NCBI GenBank assembly: GCA_031295725.1
Contig: JAUMNV010000052.1
Span: forward strand, 1 to 16,988
DNA length: 16,988 nt
DNA from: Collinsella sp.
GTDB lineage: Bacteria > Actinomycetota > Coriobacteriia > Coriobacteriales > Coriobacteriaceae
Direction: 5' to 3'
Position numbers and translations under genes: made by a program. The notes below the pieces were generated by a model. The model was not told the origin of the DNA and ran no database searches. It worked only from the letters and a program-made list of their open reading frames with translations. Positions within the stretch are counted from its first letter, which is position 1; the number at the start of each line of letters is the position of its first letter. Positions 6,834 to 14,786 of this stretch are shown in pieces.

Positions 6834-7376
6834 ATGTTTGGTTTTAAGAAAGAGCTCTACACGCCCGAGTATCAGCTTGTCGGCGACGAGTGCGCCGTAA
6901 TCGAGACGTCGAAGGGTACCATCAAGGTCAAGTTTGACGGCGAGGGCGCTCCCATTCATGTCGCGAACTTCTGCGAGCTTTCCACGATGGGCTTCTATGA
7001 TGGCCTTAAGTTCCATCGCTATGTGCCCGGTTTTGTTATCCAGGGCGGCGACCCCAATACCCGCGACATGTCCGGCGCCGACGTCGCTGCCGGTCTTGAG
7101 GGCCCCGACGGTATGCCCGGTACCGGTGGCCCCGGCTACTGCATCAAGGGCGAGTTTGCCACCAATCCGCGCAACAGCCATGTCGATGGCGCCCTTGCCA
7201 TGGCACGCTCCATGGACCCCGATTCCGCGGGTTCGCAGTTCTACTTCTGCCTGGGTGCCCAGCATAACCTCGATTCCGGTTACACCGTCTTTGGTACCAC
7301 GGTCGAGGGTCTCGATGTGATTTCGCAGCTGCGTGCCGGCGACGAGATCGTCCATGTCGAGATCGTTCACGAGTAA
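6834..7376 (+). CDS. cyclophilin-type peptidyl-prolyl cis-trans isomerase
   Basis: It catalyses cis-trans isomerisation of proline peptide bonds and assists protein folding. The 180-residue protein is essentially one cyclophilin domain. FHRYVPGFVIQGGD (60-73) carries the catalytic-type Arg62 and Gln70, and MAR (123-125), GSQFYFCL (133-140) and YTVFG (150-154) follow in the normal order. Asn145 stands where human cyclophilin A has the cyclosporin-contacting Trp121. No signal peptide or membrane segment is seen, so it should be cytoplasmic. The segment GLEGPDGMPGTGGPGYCIKGEF is a Gly/Pro-rich loop also found in other bacterial members. The ATG has AGGAAGGA 5 bases upstream. The TPR gene starts 11 bases after its stop, so the two are almost certainly co-transcribed. 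Which proteins it acts on is not visible from the sequence. Confidence 0.93.
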   Translation: MFGFKKELYTPEYQLVGDECAVIETSKGTIKVKFDGEGAPIHVANFCELSTMGFYDGLKFHRYVPGFVIQGGDPNTRDMSGADVAAGLEGPDGMPGTGGPGYCIKGEFATNPRNSHVDGALAMARSMDPDSAGSQFYFCLGAQHNLDSGYTVFGTTVEGLDVISQLRAGDEIVHVEIVHE

Positions 7377-7387
7377 AGGGGACTTCC

Positions 7388-8692
7388 TTGAATAGCCAGC
7401 TGATCCAACAGGGCCGCGCCGCTTACCGCGCGGGTGATTTTTCTGCTGCAGCCCAGATGCTTGGGGCGGCAAAGACTCCCGATGAGATTATGGGCGAGGC
7501 CGATCACCTTCGTGGCAACGCCTTGATGCACCTTGGCATGTATGCCGAGGCCGCCGAGGCCTATGCCGCCGCCCTCAACGACGGTACCTACGGCAAGCGC
7601 GGCGCGCTGCTCACCAACCGCGGCAAGGCGCTCGCCGCCGTGGGCGACTACACGACGGCCGCTCAGGCTTTCTCTGCCGCTACGCAGGATGCTTCCTATG
7701 CCACGCCGTTCAAGGCCTATCTGGGCCTGGGCAATGCGCTGTTCCAGTCGGGCGACTATGCCAACGCGGGAACCGCCTTCCGTCAGGCTGCCATCGACGG
7801 CGCCAATCCGGCTCCTGCCGCCGCACTCGGCGAGCTCGGTCGTTGCTTCATTAAGCTCGGCCGTCCGGCGGATGCCGTGGAGACCTACCGCACGGCTATC
7901 GACTTTGCCGGCCCCCGCGACGACACGCGTGCGCTCAACGCCGGCATGGGTCAGGCGCTTTCTGCCGCCGGCCGTCCCTCCGACGCACTCGACGCCTTTA
8001 ACGCCGCTACTGCCGATGGCATCTACCAGCTCACCTCCGAGCAGGCCGATGAGCTTGCCCGCGTGCACGATTCGCTTGCCGCGCTGTCTGCCCAGACGGC
8101 TATGGCCGCGGCTCCGGCGCCCGCGATGGACGCTCCTGCCGTCGATCCGCTCGATCCTACGGGCGCGACCGGTCAGTTTATGCCCGATCCCTCGGACACC
8201 AGCTTCTTTACGCTGTCCGAGTCCGAGATGGTCCAGCAGGACCGTCAGGATCGTAAGCAGGCCAAGGTCCGTCGTCGCCATCGCCACACGGGTCTTAAAG
8301 TCTTCATCGTGCTGCTTCTGCTCATTTTGATCGCCGCGGGCGGTCTGGGCTTTGCCTACACGCGCGGCTTTGGCTTCCCGTCTCAGGAGTCTGTCGTTAC
8401 CGATCTGTTCCAGGCTGCCGGCGACGGTGACGCCGCAAAGGCCGAGTCTTGCCTGGCCTCGAGCCTGTCCGAGGACGCTAAGTCGATGATCATCTCCTCG
8501 ATTCCGCAGGGTGCCACCGTGTCCGTCGAGGGCATGGATCAGTCCATGACCGAGACGACCGCCAAGGTGAAGGCATCGCTGTCCAAGGGCGGCGAGCAGG
8601 AGTACACCGTCAAATTCGTGCGCTCCGACAACCATATCGGCTGGGCCGTTTCTTCGCTCGATATGGATTTCTCGGCTGCTGACAACCAGTAG
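7388..8692 (+). CDS. TPR-repeat protein with one membrane segment
   Basis: The 434-residue protein has about six tetratricopeptide repeats over residues 1-200, recognisable by recurring pieces such as GDFSAAAQ, GMYAEAAEAY, GDYTTAAQAF, GDYANAGTAF, GRPADAVETY and GRPSDALDAF. TPRs normally form a superhelical protein-binding scaffold. After an Ala/Pro-rich linker and a basic patch (RKQAKVRRRHRH) comes one membrane segment at about 305-326, then about 105 residues outside the membrane that resemble DUF4878/NTF2-like lipoprotein-type domains (weak call). The basic patch puts the TPRs in the cytoplasm. The TTG at 7388 is supported by AAAGGGGA 5 bases upstream. Coupled to the cyclophilin gene and followed by mreB after 115 bases, it may act as a membrane-tethered adaptor, possibly in envelope biology. 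No specific function is known to me. Confidence 0.85.
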   Translation: MNSQLIQQGRAAYRAGDFSAAAQMLGAAKTPDEIMGEADHLRGNALMHLGMYAEAAEAYAAALNDGTYGKRGALLTNRGKALAAVGDYTTAAQAFSAATQDASYATPFKAYLGLGNALFQSGDYANAGTAFRQAAIDGANPAPAAALGELGRCFIKLGRPADAVETYRTAIDFAGPRDDTRALNAGMGQALSAAGRPSDALDAFNAATADGIYQLTSEQADELARVHDSLAALSAQTAMAAAPAPAMDAPAVDPLDPTGATGQFMPDPSDTSFFTLSESEMVQQDRQDRKQAKVRRRHRHTGLKVFIVLLLLILIAAGGLGFAYTRGFGFPSQESVVTDLFQAAGDGDAAKAESCLASSLSEDAKSMIISSIPQGATVSVEGMDQSMTETTAKVKASLSKGGEQEYTVKFVRSDNHIGWAVSSLDMDFSAADNQ

Positions 8693-8714
8693 TGACCTTA
8701 TGGGATTTAGCTTT

Positions 8715-8747
8715 GCCCGGCGCTTCACCGCAAGTGAGGTGCCGGGC
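8715..8747 (+). terminator. strong hairpin between the TPR gene and mreB, probable terminator without T-tract
   Basis: GCCCGGCGCTTCAC (8715-8728), loop CGCAA, and GTGAGGTGCCGGGC (8734-8747) pair along all 14 positions with G-U wobbles. Only two Ts follow, so it is not a canonical intrinsic terminator. It begins 22 bases after the TPR stop and may instead stabilise the upstream mRNA 3' end or partly attenuate read-through into mreB. Confidence 0.45.
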
Positions 8748-8762
8748 TTGCGCTAGTATCAT
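8734..8762 (+). promoter_or_regulatory. weak candidate promoter for the mre operon
   Basis: TATCAT (8757-8762) is a good -10 with 5 of 6 consensus bases. The only -35 at 17 bases is GTGAGG (8734-8739), which is poor and lies in the 3' arm of the hairpin. It would start transcription near 8769, about 39 bases before the mreB TTG. It is the best candidate in the gap but is not convincing by sequence alone. Confidence 0.3.
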
Positions 8763-8807
8763 GAGCTAGTAGTTTTCCAGCAATCATCCAACACATCAGG
8801 AGTTGCG

Positions 8808-9851
8808 TTGTTTTCTTTGATGGATATGTTCTTCGGTAGCTATGCGGGCGATCTTGCCATCGACCTCGGCACCGCAAATACGCTTGTCTCCGTGCGCGGC
8901 AAGGGCATTGTCATTCGCGAGCCCTCTGTTGTCGCCATCGACAAGAACGACGAGCGCATCCTGGCGGTCGGTATCGAGGCAAAGCGCATGCTCGGCCGTA
9001 CGCCCGGCAACATCGTGGCCGTTCGTCCCCTGAAGGACGGCGTCATCGCCGACTTCGATGTTACCGAGGCCATGCTTCGCTACTTTATCGACAAGGCTTC
9101 CGAGAAGCGCTATCCGTGGACCCCGCGTCCGCGCGTTGTCGTTTGCGTTCCCTCCGGCGTCACGTCGGTCGAGAAGCGTGCCGTCTTTGAGGCTACGATC
9201 CAGGCCGGCGCTCGCCAGGCCTATCTGATCGAAGAGCCTATGGCCGCCGCTATCGGCGCCGACCTGCCCGTCGAGGAACCCACCGGCTCCATGGTCATCG
9301 ACATCGGTGGCGGTACCACCGAGGTTGCCGTTATCGCTATGGGCGGCATCGTCGTCTCGCAGTCCATCCGTATTGCCGGCGACGAGTTCGATCAGGCCAT
9401 CCTCACGCACGTTCGTGATGCCTATAACCTGGCCATCGGCGAGCGTACGGCAGAGGACATCAAGATCAAGGTCGGCTCCGCCGTGCCGCTCAAGGACGAG
9501 CTCGATGTCGAGGTCAACGGCCGCGACGTGATCACCGGTCTGCCCAAGACCGTGCGCATCGAGAGCGAGGAGATTCGTCGCGCGCTCAACAAGCCGCTCG
9601 ACGAGATGGCCAAGGCCGTTAAGGACGCCCTCGATGCCACGCCGCCCGATCTTGCCTCGGACCTTATGTACTACGGCATTTTGCTGACTGGTGGCGGCGC
9701 GCTGCTGCGCGGTCTCGACGTGCGCCTGCGCGATGAGACCGGCGTTTCGGTCAACGTCAGCCCCACGGCGCTCGATAACGTCGTTAACGGCTGTGCCCGC
9801 GTGCTCGAGGCCAATGCGTTTGATGGCGGCTTCGTCCAGACCAATGCTTAA
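8808..9851 (+). CDS. mreB: rod shape-determining actin-like protein MreB
   Basis: This bacterial actin forms membrane-bound filaments that orient and recruit the lateral-wall synthesis machinery. The 347 residues have the usual length and motifs: phosphate-1 DLGTANT (19-25), the EEPMAAAIGADLPV segment with Glu142/Glu143 at the ATP-hydrolysis position, phosphate-2 DIGGGT (165-170) and the adenosine motif LTGGGALLRG near 295-305. The N-terminus MFSLMDMFFGSYAGD is hydrophobic and fits the amphipathic membrane anchor typical of the family. The start is TTG at 8808, with AGGAG 5 bases upstream; an ATG at 8820 lacks this spacing. It heads the run mreB-mreC-mreD-mrdA-rodA, with mreC 21 bases downstream. 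The alternative Mbl is a paralogue of the same family, but the neighbours favour MreB. Confidence 0.96.
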   Translation: MFSLMDMFFGSYAGDLAIDLGTANTLVSVRGKGIVIREPSVVAIDKNDERILAVGIEAKRMLGRTPGNIVAVRPLKDGVIADFDVTEAMLRYFIDKASEKRYPWTPRPRVVVCVPSGVTSVEKRAVFEATIQAGARQAYLIEEPMAAAIGADLPVEEPTGSMVIDIGGGTTEVAVIAMGGIVVSQSIRIAGDEFDQAILTHVRDAYNLAIGERTAEDIKIKVGSAVPLKDELDVEVNGRDVITGLPKTVRIESEEIRRALNKPLDEMAKAVKDALDATPPDLASDLMYYGILLTGGGALLRGLDVRLRDETGVSVNVSPTALDNVVNGCARVLEANAFDGGFVQTNA

Positions 9852-9872
9852 TTTCCAAAAGGTGGATTCCAT

Positions 9873-10871
9873 TTGGCACGATCTTCGGGTTTCTCCACAA
9901 ATCTGAATACCAAGCGACAATCAACGGGTATGCGCCCGTTGATTGTTTTCAGCCTGATTTCGGTGTTGCTGCTCACGTTTTACATCCGCGAGGGCGAGGC
10001 AGGACCGATTCATGCCGTGCGTTCGGGCGTGACGACGATTACCTCGCCGGTGCGCTTTGTGGGCTCGGCTGTGGCGGCCCCCTTCAATGCGATCGGCAAC
10101 GTGTTCTCTAACCTTACGGCGTCGCAGGACACGCTTGACGAGCTTAAGAAGCAAAACGAGGAGCTGACCTCTAAGGTTGCTGAGCTCTCCGAGGCTCAAA
10201 AGACCGCCGAGCGTCTGGAGGGGCTGGTCGGCCTGCAGTCGACCTACAACCTCAAATCGACCGCTGCTCGTATCGTTGGTGCCTCGGGCGATGCCTGGAC
10301 CTCGACCGTAACCATCGACAAGGGCTCTGCCGACGGCCTTACCATCAACATGCCCGTGACGAGTTCTGCCGGTGTTATCGGTCAGATTATCGAGGTATCG
10401 GCCAAGACCTCTACCGTGCGCCTTATTGGCGACGAGAACTCGGGTGTGTCCGCCATGGTACAGGACACGCGCGCCCAGGGCATGCTGCAGGGTCAGGCTG
10501 ACGGCACGCTGCGTCTTGAGTACGTGAGCGTCGACTCCGATGTTAAGGTTGGCGACATCATCGTGACCTCGGGCATTGGCGGTGTATTCCCCAAGGGTCT
10601 ACCGCTCGGCACCGTCTCGTCGGTTGAGAAGTCGGCAAACGACGTGTACTACACCATTGTGGTGCGCGCTCAGACCACGGCCGAGAACAACGAGGAAGTG
10701 CTGGTCATCACCTCGCTGACCGACGAACAGTTGGCTTCGGATGAGGACGTGAGCACCGCTAATAGCACGCCGCAGGGAACGTCGCGCGACGCTGCGACCA
10801 AGACGAAGGACGAGAGTTCGGATGACAGTTCCGACGCGTCCGAGACGACCGATTCCGGCTCGAGCGAATAG
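9873..10871 (+). CDS. mreC: rod shape-determining protein MreC
   Basis: MreC is the extracytoplasmic scaffold of the Rod complex, which in other bacteria binds and activates PBP2. The 332-residue protein has a short cytoplasmic N-terminus, one membrane segment (21-38, PLIVFSLISVLLLTFYI), a coiled coil at about 81-118 (SQDTLDELKKQNEELTSKV), and the double beta-barrel domain at about 125-285 with typical stretches GLTINMPVTSSAGVIGQI, VRLIGDENS and GDIIVTSGIGGVFPKGLPLG. The final 45 residues are a disordered Ser/Thr/Asp/Glu tail, which is an addition to the core fold. The TTG at 9873 has AAAAGGTGG 7 bases upstream. It is the second gene of the cell-shape operon, with mreD starting about 11 bases after its stop. 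Confidence 0.95.
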   Translation: MARSSGFSTNLNTKRQSTGMRPLIVFSLISVLLLTFYIREGEAGPIHAVRSGVTTITSPVRFVGSAVAAPFNAIGNVFSNLTASQDTLDELKKQNEELTSKVAELSEAQKTAERLEGLVGLQSTYNLKSTAARIVGASGDAWTSTVTIDKGSADGLTINMPVTSSAGVIGQIIEVSAKTSTVRLIGDENSGVSAMVQDTRAQGMLQGQADGTLRLEYVSVDSDVKVGDIIVTSGIGGVFPKGLPLGTVSSVEKSANDVYYTIVVRAQTTAENNEEVLVITSLTDEQLASDEDVSTANSTPQGTSRDAATKTKDESSDDSSDASETTDSGSSE

Positions 10872-10882
10872 GGGGCATGTCC

Positions 10883-11449
10883 ATGGATCTACACGAGCAG
10901 GGGATGAGCTCCCGTACGTTTGTAATCGCCGCCATCGTGTGCGTGCTGCTGCAGGCAGGCCTGGCACCGCAGATCTCCATTGCGGGCGGTCGCGTCAACT
11001 TCATGATTATCCTGGTGTGCCTAAGCGTGTTCTCGGGCGACCCGACCCGTGCCGTCGTGTGCGGTTTTTGCAGCGGCTTGTTCTATGACCTGTCCGCTGC
11101 CGTGCCGGTGGGCGTTATGTCGCTCCTGCTGACCGTGGGCTCTTTTGCCCTGGTGCACAGCGCCGTCGGTCAGACGGGCGGTACCCCGAGTGCGCGCGGC
11201 GTCACTGTGGGCGCCTTCGCGCTCGTCATTAATGTGATCTACAGCATCGTCTTGCTGTTTATGGGTTTGGAGACGAGCTTTGTCGTGGCGATCTTCGGCC
11301 ATGCGCTGCCGTCCTCGATCCTGACGGGTCTGGTTGCCATTCCGTTTTTGATGTCCGGCGTCGTGCCGCAGTCCGGCTATGGATTCTCCGCACGTGGCGG
11401 ACGCCAGACGGGTATGCGCTTTAAGCCCAAGACCCGTAAGCTCAAATAG
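10883..11449 (+). CDS. mreD: rod shape-determining protein MreD
   Basis: MreD is the small integral membrane partner of MreC in the Rod complex. The 188 residues contain about five hydrophobic segments and the family-like stretch GFCSGLFYDLSAAVPVGVMSL, matching the GFxxGLxxD...G pattern of MreD. The C-terminus is a short basic cytoplasmic tail (RFKPKTRKLK). MreD is poorly conserved in sequence, so position between mreC and mrdA carries much of the call. I prefer the ATG at 10883 because the GGGGG at 10871-10875 lies 7 bases before it; the ATG at 10877 is only one base from that run and would add two residues. The PBP2 gene starts 13 bases after its stop. Confidence 0.9.
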   Translation: MDLHEQGMSSRTFVIAAIVCVLLQAGLAPQISIAGGRVNFMIILVCLSVFSGDPTRAVVCGFCSGLFYDLSAAVPVGVMSLLLTVGSFALVHSAVGQTGGTPSARGVTVGAFALVINVIYSIVLLFMGLETSFVVAIFGHALPSSILTGLVAIPFLMSGVVPQSGYGFSARGGRQTGMRFKPKTRKLK

Positions 11450-11462
11450 GGGAGGCCCGTAG

Positions 11463-13532
11463 ATGTCTTCCCAGATGACGGTTATTATCGCCGGTATCGT
11501 GCTGGTTGTGGCCATCGTGGTCGCGCTGGTCATCATGCGTCGTGGCGATTCCCGTTTTACCTACGATACGCAGCATGGAACGGCCCCGCGCGCCACCGAG
11601 GGCGAGGGCAATACCGCGGTGACCGCCTTTAAGGGCCGCTTTTCCATCCTCACCACGGGTGTGGGCGCGATGTTTGCGGCGCTCGCCGTCAAGCTGTGGG
11701 GCATGCAGATGGTCTCATCGGACTATTACGAGAAGCAGGCCAATAGTAATCAGACTCGCACCGTTACAACACCCGCTGTGCGCGGTCGCATCCTCGACCG
11801 CAATGGCGTGGCGCTTGTCCAGAACCGTCCCTCACTTGCTGTCGTGGCCTACCGCGACCTTGCCGAGGATGAGGTTCTGGTTCGCCATCTTGCCAACGTG
11901 CTTGGAATGCCTTACGTGGCGGTCCTTCGCAATATTCAGGACAATACAGAGGGCGCTCAGAGCCTGCATACCATCGCGACGGACGTCCGTCGCTCCACGG
12001 TTGCCTATATTCAGGAGCATGCCGGCGAGTTCCCGGGCGTCAAGATTGCCGAGCGTACCGAGCGTCAGTATCCATATGGCGAGACGGCATGCCATATCTT
12101 GGGCTATACCGGCACCATTACCTCCGAGCAGCTCGAGGCCCAGAATAAGAAAACCTCTGGCGATGATGATGCTTCTGCTGGCAAGATTACGTACCAGTCG
12201 GGCGATATCGTGGGCCAGGCGGGCGTTGAGAGCTACTACGAAAACCTGCTGCAGGGTATTCGTGGTGAGCAGACCGTCAAGGTCGATGCCTCGGGCAATG
12301 TGACCGGTCAGGCCGGCGCCGTGCCCGCGAAGGCCGGCTCCGACATTAAGCTCACGCTCGACCTTAAGATCCAACAGGCCTGTGAGACGGCACTGGCGAG
12401 CGCTATCGAGCTTGCCAAGACCACTGGCTACAGCAATGCCGGCAACGGCGCTGTGGTGTGTCTCGATCCCAACAATGGCGAGATCCTGGGCATGGCGAGC
12501 CAGCCCAAGTTCGATCCGTCCGTCTTTATCGGCGGCGTCTCAAATGACGTGTGGACCGAGCTCAATGATGACAAGGGTTCGCACCCGCTGCTCAACCGCG
12601 CCATTAGCGGACAGTACATGTCGGCCTCGACCATCAAGCCGCTCTCGGCACTAGCCGGTCTTGAGTTTGGAACCTACACGTCGGGGCAGACGACCAACTG
12701 CACGGGCTATTGGACGGGTCTGGGCAAGTCGTGGGGCAAGTACTGCTGGCTGCATTCCGGCCACGGCACCATGACGCTGCAGTCGGGTATCGCCAACTCG
12801 TGCGACCCCGTCTTCTACGACATGGGCAAGGCGTTCTTTTATGACGAGCAACATTCCGAGGGCCTGCAGGAGGTCTTTCGTCGCTGGGGCCTAGGCAAGA
12901 CCTGCGGTATCGATCTGCCGAGTGAGGGCGCGGGCCGTATTCCCGATGCCGAGTGGAAAGAGTCGTACTTCACCGACGCCTCTGCCGAGGACCGCAAGTG
13001 GAATGCCGGCGATATGACCAACATTGCCATCGGCCAGGGCGACATCCTGGTGACGCCTCTGCAGATGGCGTGTGCCTATATGGGTCTTGCCAACGGCGGC
13101 AAACAGTACGTGCCTCACGTGTTTTTGTCTGCCGTGTCGCGCGATGGCGACGGCGATGCCTATAAATACAACGGCAAGGGCAAGAAGAAGCGCCTGGAGG
13201 CCAAGATCAACAGCGATTCGGATTTGGCTCTTGTTCGCAACGGCATGCACGACGTGATTTACACGGCATCGACGTCCCTGGCGGCTCACTTTGGCACCCT
13301 GACGCCGCAGGTATACGGCAAGTCGGGCACGGGCGAGAAAAGCGGCGAGGACGAATACGCGTGGTTCTGCGCCTATGCACCGGCCGATGATCCCAAGTAT
13401 GTCATCGCTACTGTCCTAGAGCAGGGCGGCGGCGGCTCAGATACCGCGATGCATGTCGTGCGCGACGTGCTCGGCGTGATTTATGACGAGCCCGATACCT
13501 CTTCGGCCTCGGGCGATTCTTCGGTTCGATAG
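11463..13532 (+). CDS. mrdA: penicillin-binding protein 2 (class B transpeptidase of the Rod complex)
   Basis: It crosslinks peptidoglycan in the lateral wall with RodA. The 689-residue protein has the class B order: a pedestal beginning TTPAVRGRILDRNGVALVQNRPS (about 102-125), then the transpeptidase domain with catalytic SxxK at Ser389-Lys392 (STIK), the second motif SCD at 446-448 in IANSCDPVFYDMG, and KSGT at 620-623. An insertion between the SxxK and SCD motifs includes a Cys/Trp-rich segment (TNCTGYWTGLGKSWGKYCW). Unusually there are two N-terminal hydrophobic segments (6-25 and 60-80), where one is the rule. The positive loop between them predicts an outward-facing N-terminus. The ATG has GGGGAGG 7 bases upstream. 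Its position between mreD and rodA marks it as the elongation enzyme rather than division PBP3. Confidence 0.94.
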   Translation: MSSQMTVIIAGIVLVVAIVVALVIMRRGDSRFTYDTQHGTAPRATEGEGNTAVTAFKGRFSILTTGVGAMFAALAVKLWGMQMVSSDYYEKQANSNQTRTVTTPAVRGRILDRNGVALVQNRPSLAVVAYRDLAEDEVLVRHLANVLGMPYVAVLRNIQDNTEGAQSLHTIATDVRRSTVAYIQEHAGEFPGVKIAERTERQYPYGETACHILGYTGTITSEQLEAQNKKTSGDDDASAGKITYQSGDIVGQAGVESYYENLLQGIRGEQTVKVDASGNVTGQAGAVPAKAGSDIKLTLDLKIQQACETALASAIELAKTTGYSNAGNGAVVCLDPNNGEILGMASQPKFDPSVFIGGVSNDVWTELNDDKGSHPLLNRAISGQYMSASTIKPLSALAGLEFGTYTSGQTTNCTGYWTGLGKSWGKYCWLHSGHGTMTLQSGIANSCDPVFYDMGKAFFYDEQHSEGLQEVFRRWGLGKTCGIDLPSEGAGRIPDAEWKESYFTDASAEDRKWNAGDMTNIAIGQGDILVTPLQMACAYMGLANGGKQYVPHVFLSAVSRDGDGDAYKYNGKGKKKRLEAKINSDSDLALVRNGMHDVIYTASTSLAAHFGTLTPQVYGKSGTGEKSGEDEYAWFCAYAPADDPKYVIATVLEQGGGGSDTAMHVVRDVLGVIYDEPDTSSASGDSSVR

Positions 13533-13541
13533 GAGGTTGCG

Positions 13542-14768
13542 ATGGATTTTTCTCCGGCGGATCTGTTCCGTTCAACCAAGACCGGTTCTCGCAGCAGCCT
13601 GGACCGTGTCAACAAACAACTTTCGGCCTCGCGCGGCACGTTTCGCCAAAAGGTGCATATCGGTGTGCTCGTGGCTACTGTGGCGCTCGTCGCCTACGGT
13701 GCCATCATTATCTGGTCGGCTTCGCAGTTTAAGGCCGATGCCTCGTTCTCACGCCATCTGCTGGGAATTGGCATCGGGGCGGTGCTGGCGGTGCTCGTCT
13801 GGCGTACCGACCTGCGCGGTATTTCCAATTTCTCGACGGCGTTGCTCGTCATCGACCTGATCGTGATCTTCTCGCCCAAGATTCCGGGTCTGTCCTATAC
13901 GGGCGGTCTGGGCATGACGGGCTGGATCAAGATTCCCGGTATCGGCTTGACATTCCAGCCGGTTGAGCTTGCCAAGCTCATCACCATCTTCTTTATTGCT
14001 ACGCTTGGATCGCAGTATAACGGTCGCATCGATACCGTTCGCGACTACGTCAAGCTCTGCGGCATGCTGTCCATTCCGTTTTTGGCCGTCGTTGCCATGG
14101 GCGACCTGGGCTCGGGCCTGGTCGTGCTTGTTTCGGGCGCCATCGTCATTTGTATGAGCGGTGCACGCCGCGAATGGGTGCTGTCGACGCTGGCCCTGCT
14201 CGTGGGCCTGGTGGCCCTCGTTCTGGCGCTCGATTCGGTCTTTGATTCGTTGTTCGGCCATGATGTGCTCATCAAGCAGTATCAGATGAACCGTCTGACG
14301 GTCTTTATCGACCCCGATAATGCCGATTCGGACGATGCCTACAACCTGCAGCAGTCGCTTATCGCCGTTGGCTCGGGCGGCTTCTTTGGTAAGGGTTTGG
14401 GCCATGCGACGCAGTCGGCCGGCGGCTTTCTGCCTGAGTTCCACACCGACTTCGTCTTCGCCTTCCTGTCCGAGACCTTTGGCTTTTGCGGTTCCTTTTT
14501 GCTCCTGTGCCTCTACGTGCTGCTGATCTTTTCGACGATTCGCGTCGCCTTTAAGTGTGAGTCGCTGTTTTTGCGTCTTTCGTGTGTGGGCATCGTTGGC
14601 ATGTGGGCGTTCCAGACCTTCGAAAACATCGGCATGTGCATCGGCATGATGCCGATTACCGGTATTCCGCTACCGTTTATTAGCTTCGGTTCGTCTTCGA
14701 TGATGATTCAGCTGCTGACGGTGGGTATCGTACAATCCATATGGCGGCATCGTTCGGGCGCCGCGTAA
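13542..14768 (+). CDS. rodA: peptidoglycan glycosyltransferase RodA (SEDS family)
   Basis: RodA polymerises lipid II into glycan strands as partner of PBP2. The 408-residue protein has a cytoplasmic N-terminal tail of about 45 residues, unusually long and basic, then about ten membrane segments. SEDS hallmarks are GLTFQPVELAKL, MGDLGSGLVVL, the large outer loop FIDPDNADSDDAYNLQQS (from Asp257), where the family's essential Asp is expected, then VGSGGFFGKGLG, QSAGGFLPEFHTDFVFA, and near the end MMPITGIPLPFISFGSS. The ATG at 13542 is preceded by AGGAGG that overlaps the mrdA stop codon, with 9 bases between genes. FtsW is the division paralogue, but pairing with mrdA after mreBCD makes RodA the better call. 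Confidence 0.95.
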   Translation: MDFSPADLFRSTKTGSRSSLDRVNKQLSASRGTFRQKVHIGVLVATVALVAYGAIIIWSASQFKADASFSRHLLGIGIGAVLAVLVWRTDLRGISNFSTALLVIDLIVIFSPKIPGLSYTGGLGMTGWIKIPGIGLTFQPVELAKLITIFFIATLGSQYNGRIDTVRDYVKLCGMLSIPFLAVVAMGDLGSGLVVLVSGAIVICMSGARREWVLSTLALLVGLVALVLALDSVFDSLFGHDVLIKQYQMNRLTVFIDPDNADSDDAYNLQQSLIAVGSGGFFGKGLGHATQSAGGFLPEFHTDFVFAFLSETFGFCGSFLLLCLYVLLIFSTIRVAFKCESLFLRLSCVGIVGMWAFQTFENIGMCIGMMPITGIPLPFISFGSSSMMIQLLTVGIVQSIWRHRSGAA

Positions 14769-14786
14769 CCGCTGGAGGGGTTTGCT

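Noticed and set aside
8748..8776. TTGCGC at 8748 as a -35 for mreB
   Set aside because: No acceptable -10 lies 16-18 bases downstream (TAGTTT or AGTTTT only).
13483..13860. Open frames overlapping the mrdA/rodA junction on both strands
   Set aside because: They lie inside well-identified coding sequence, are Arg/Ser-rich and lack ribosome sites.
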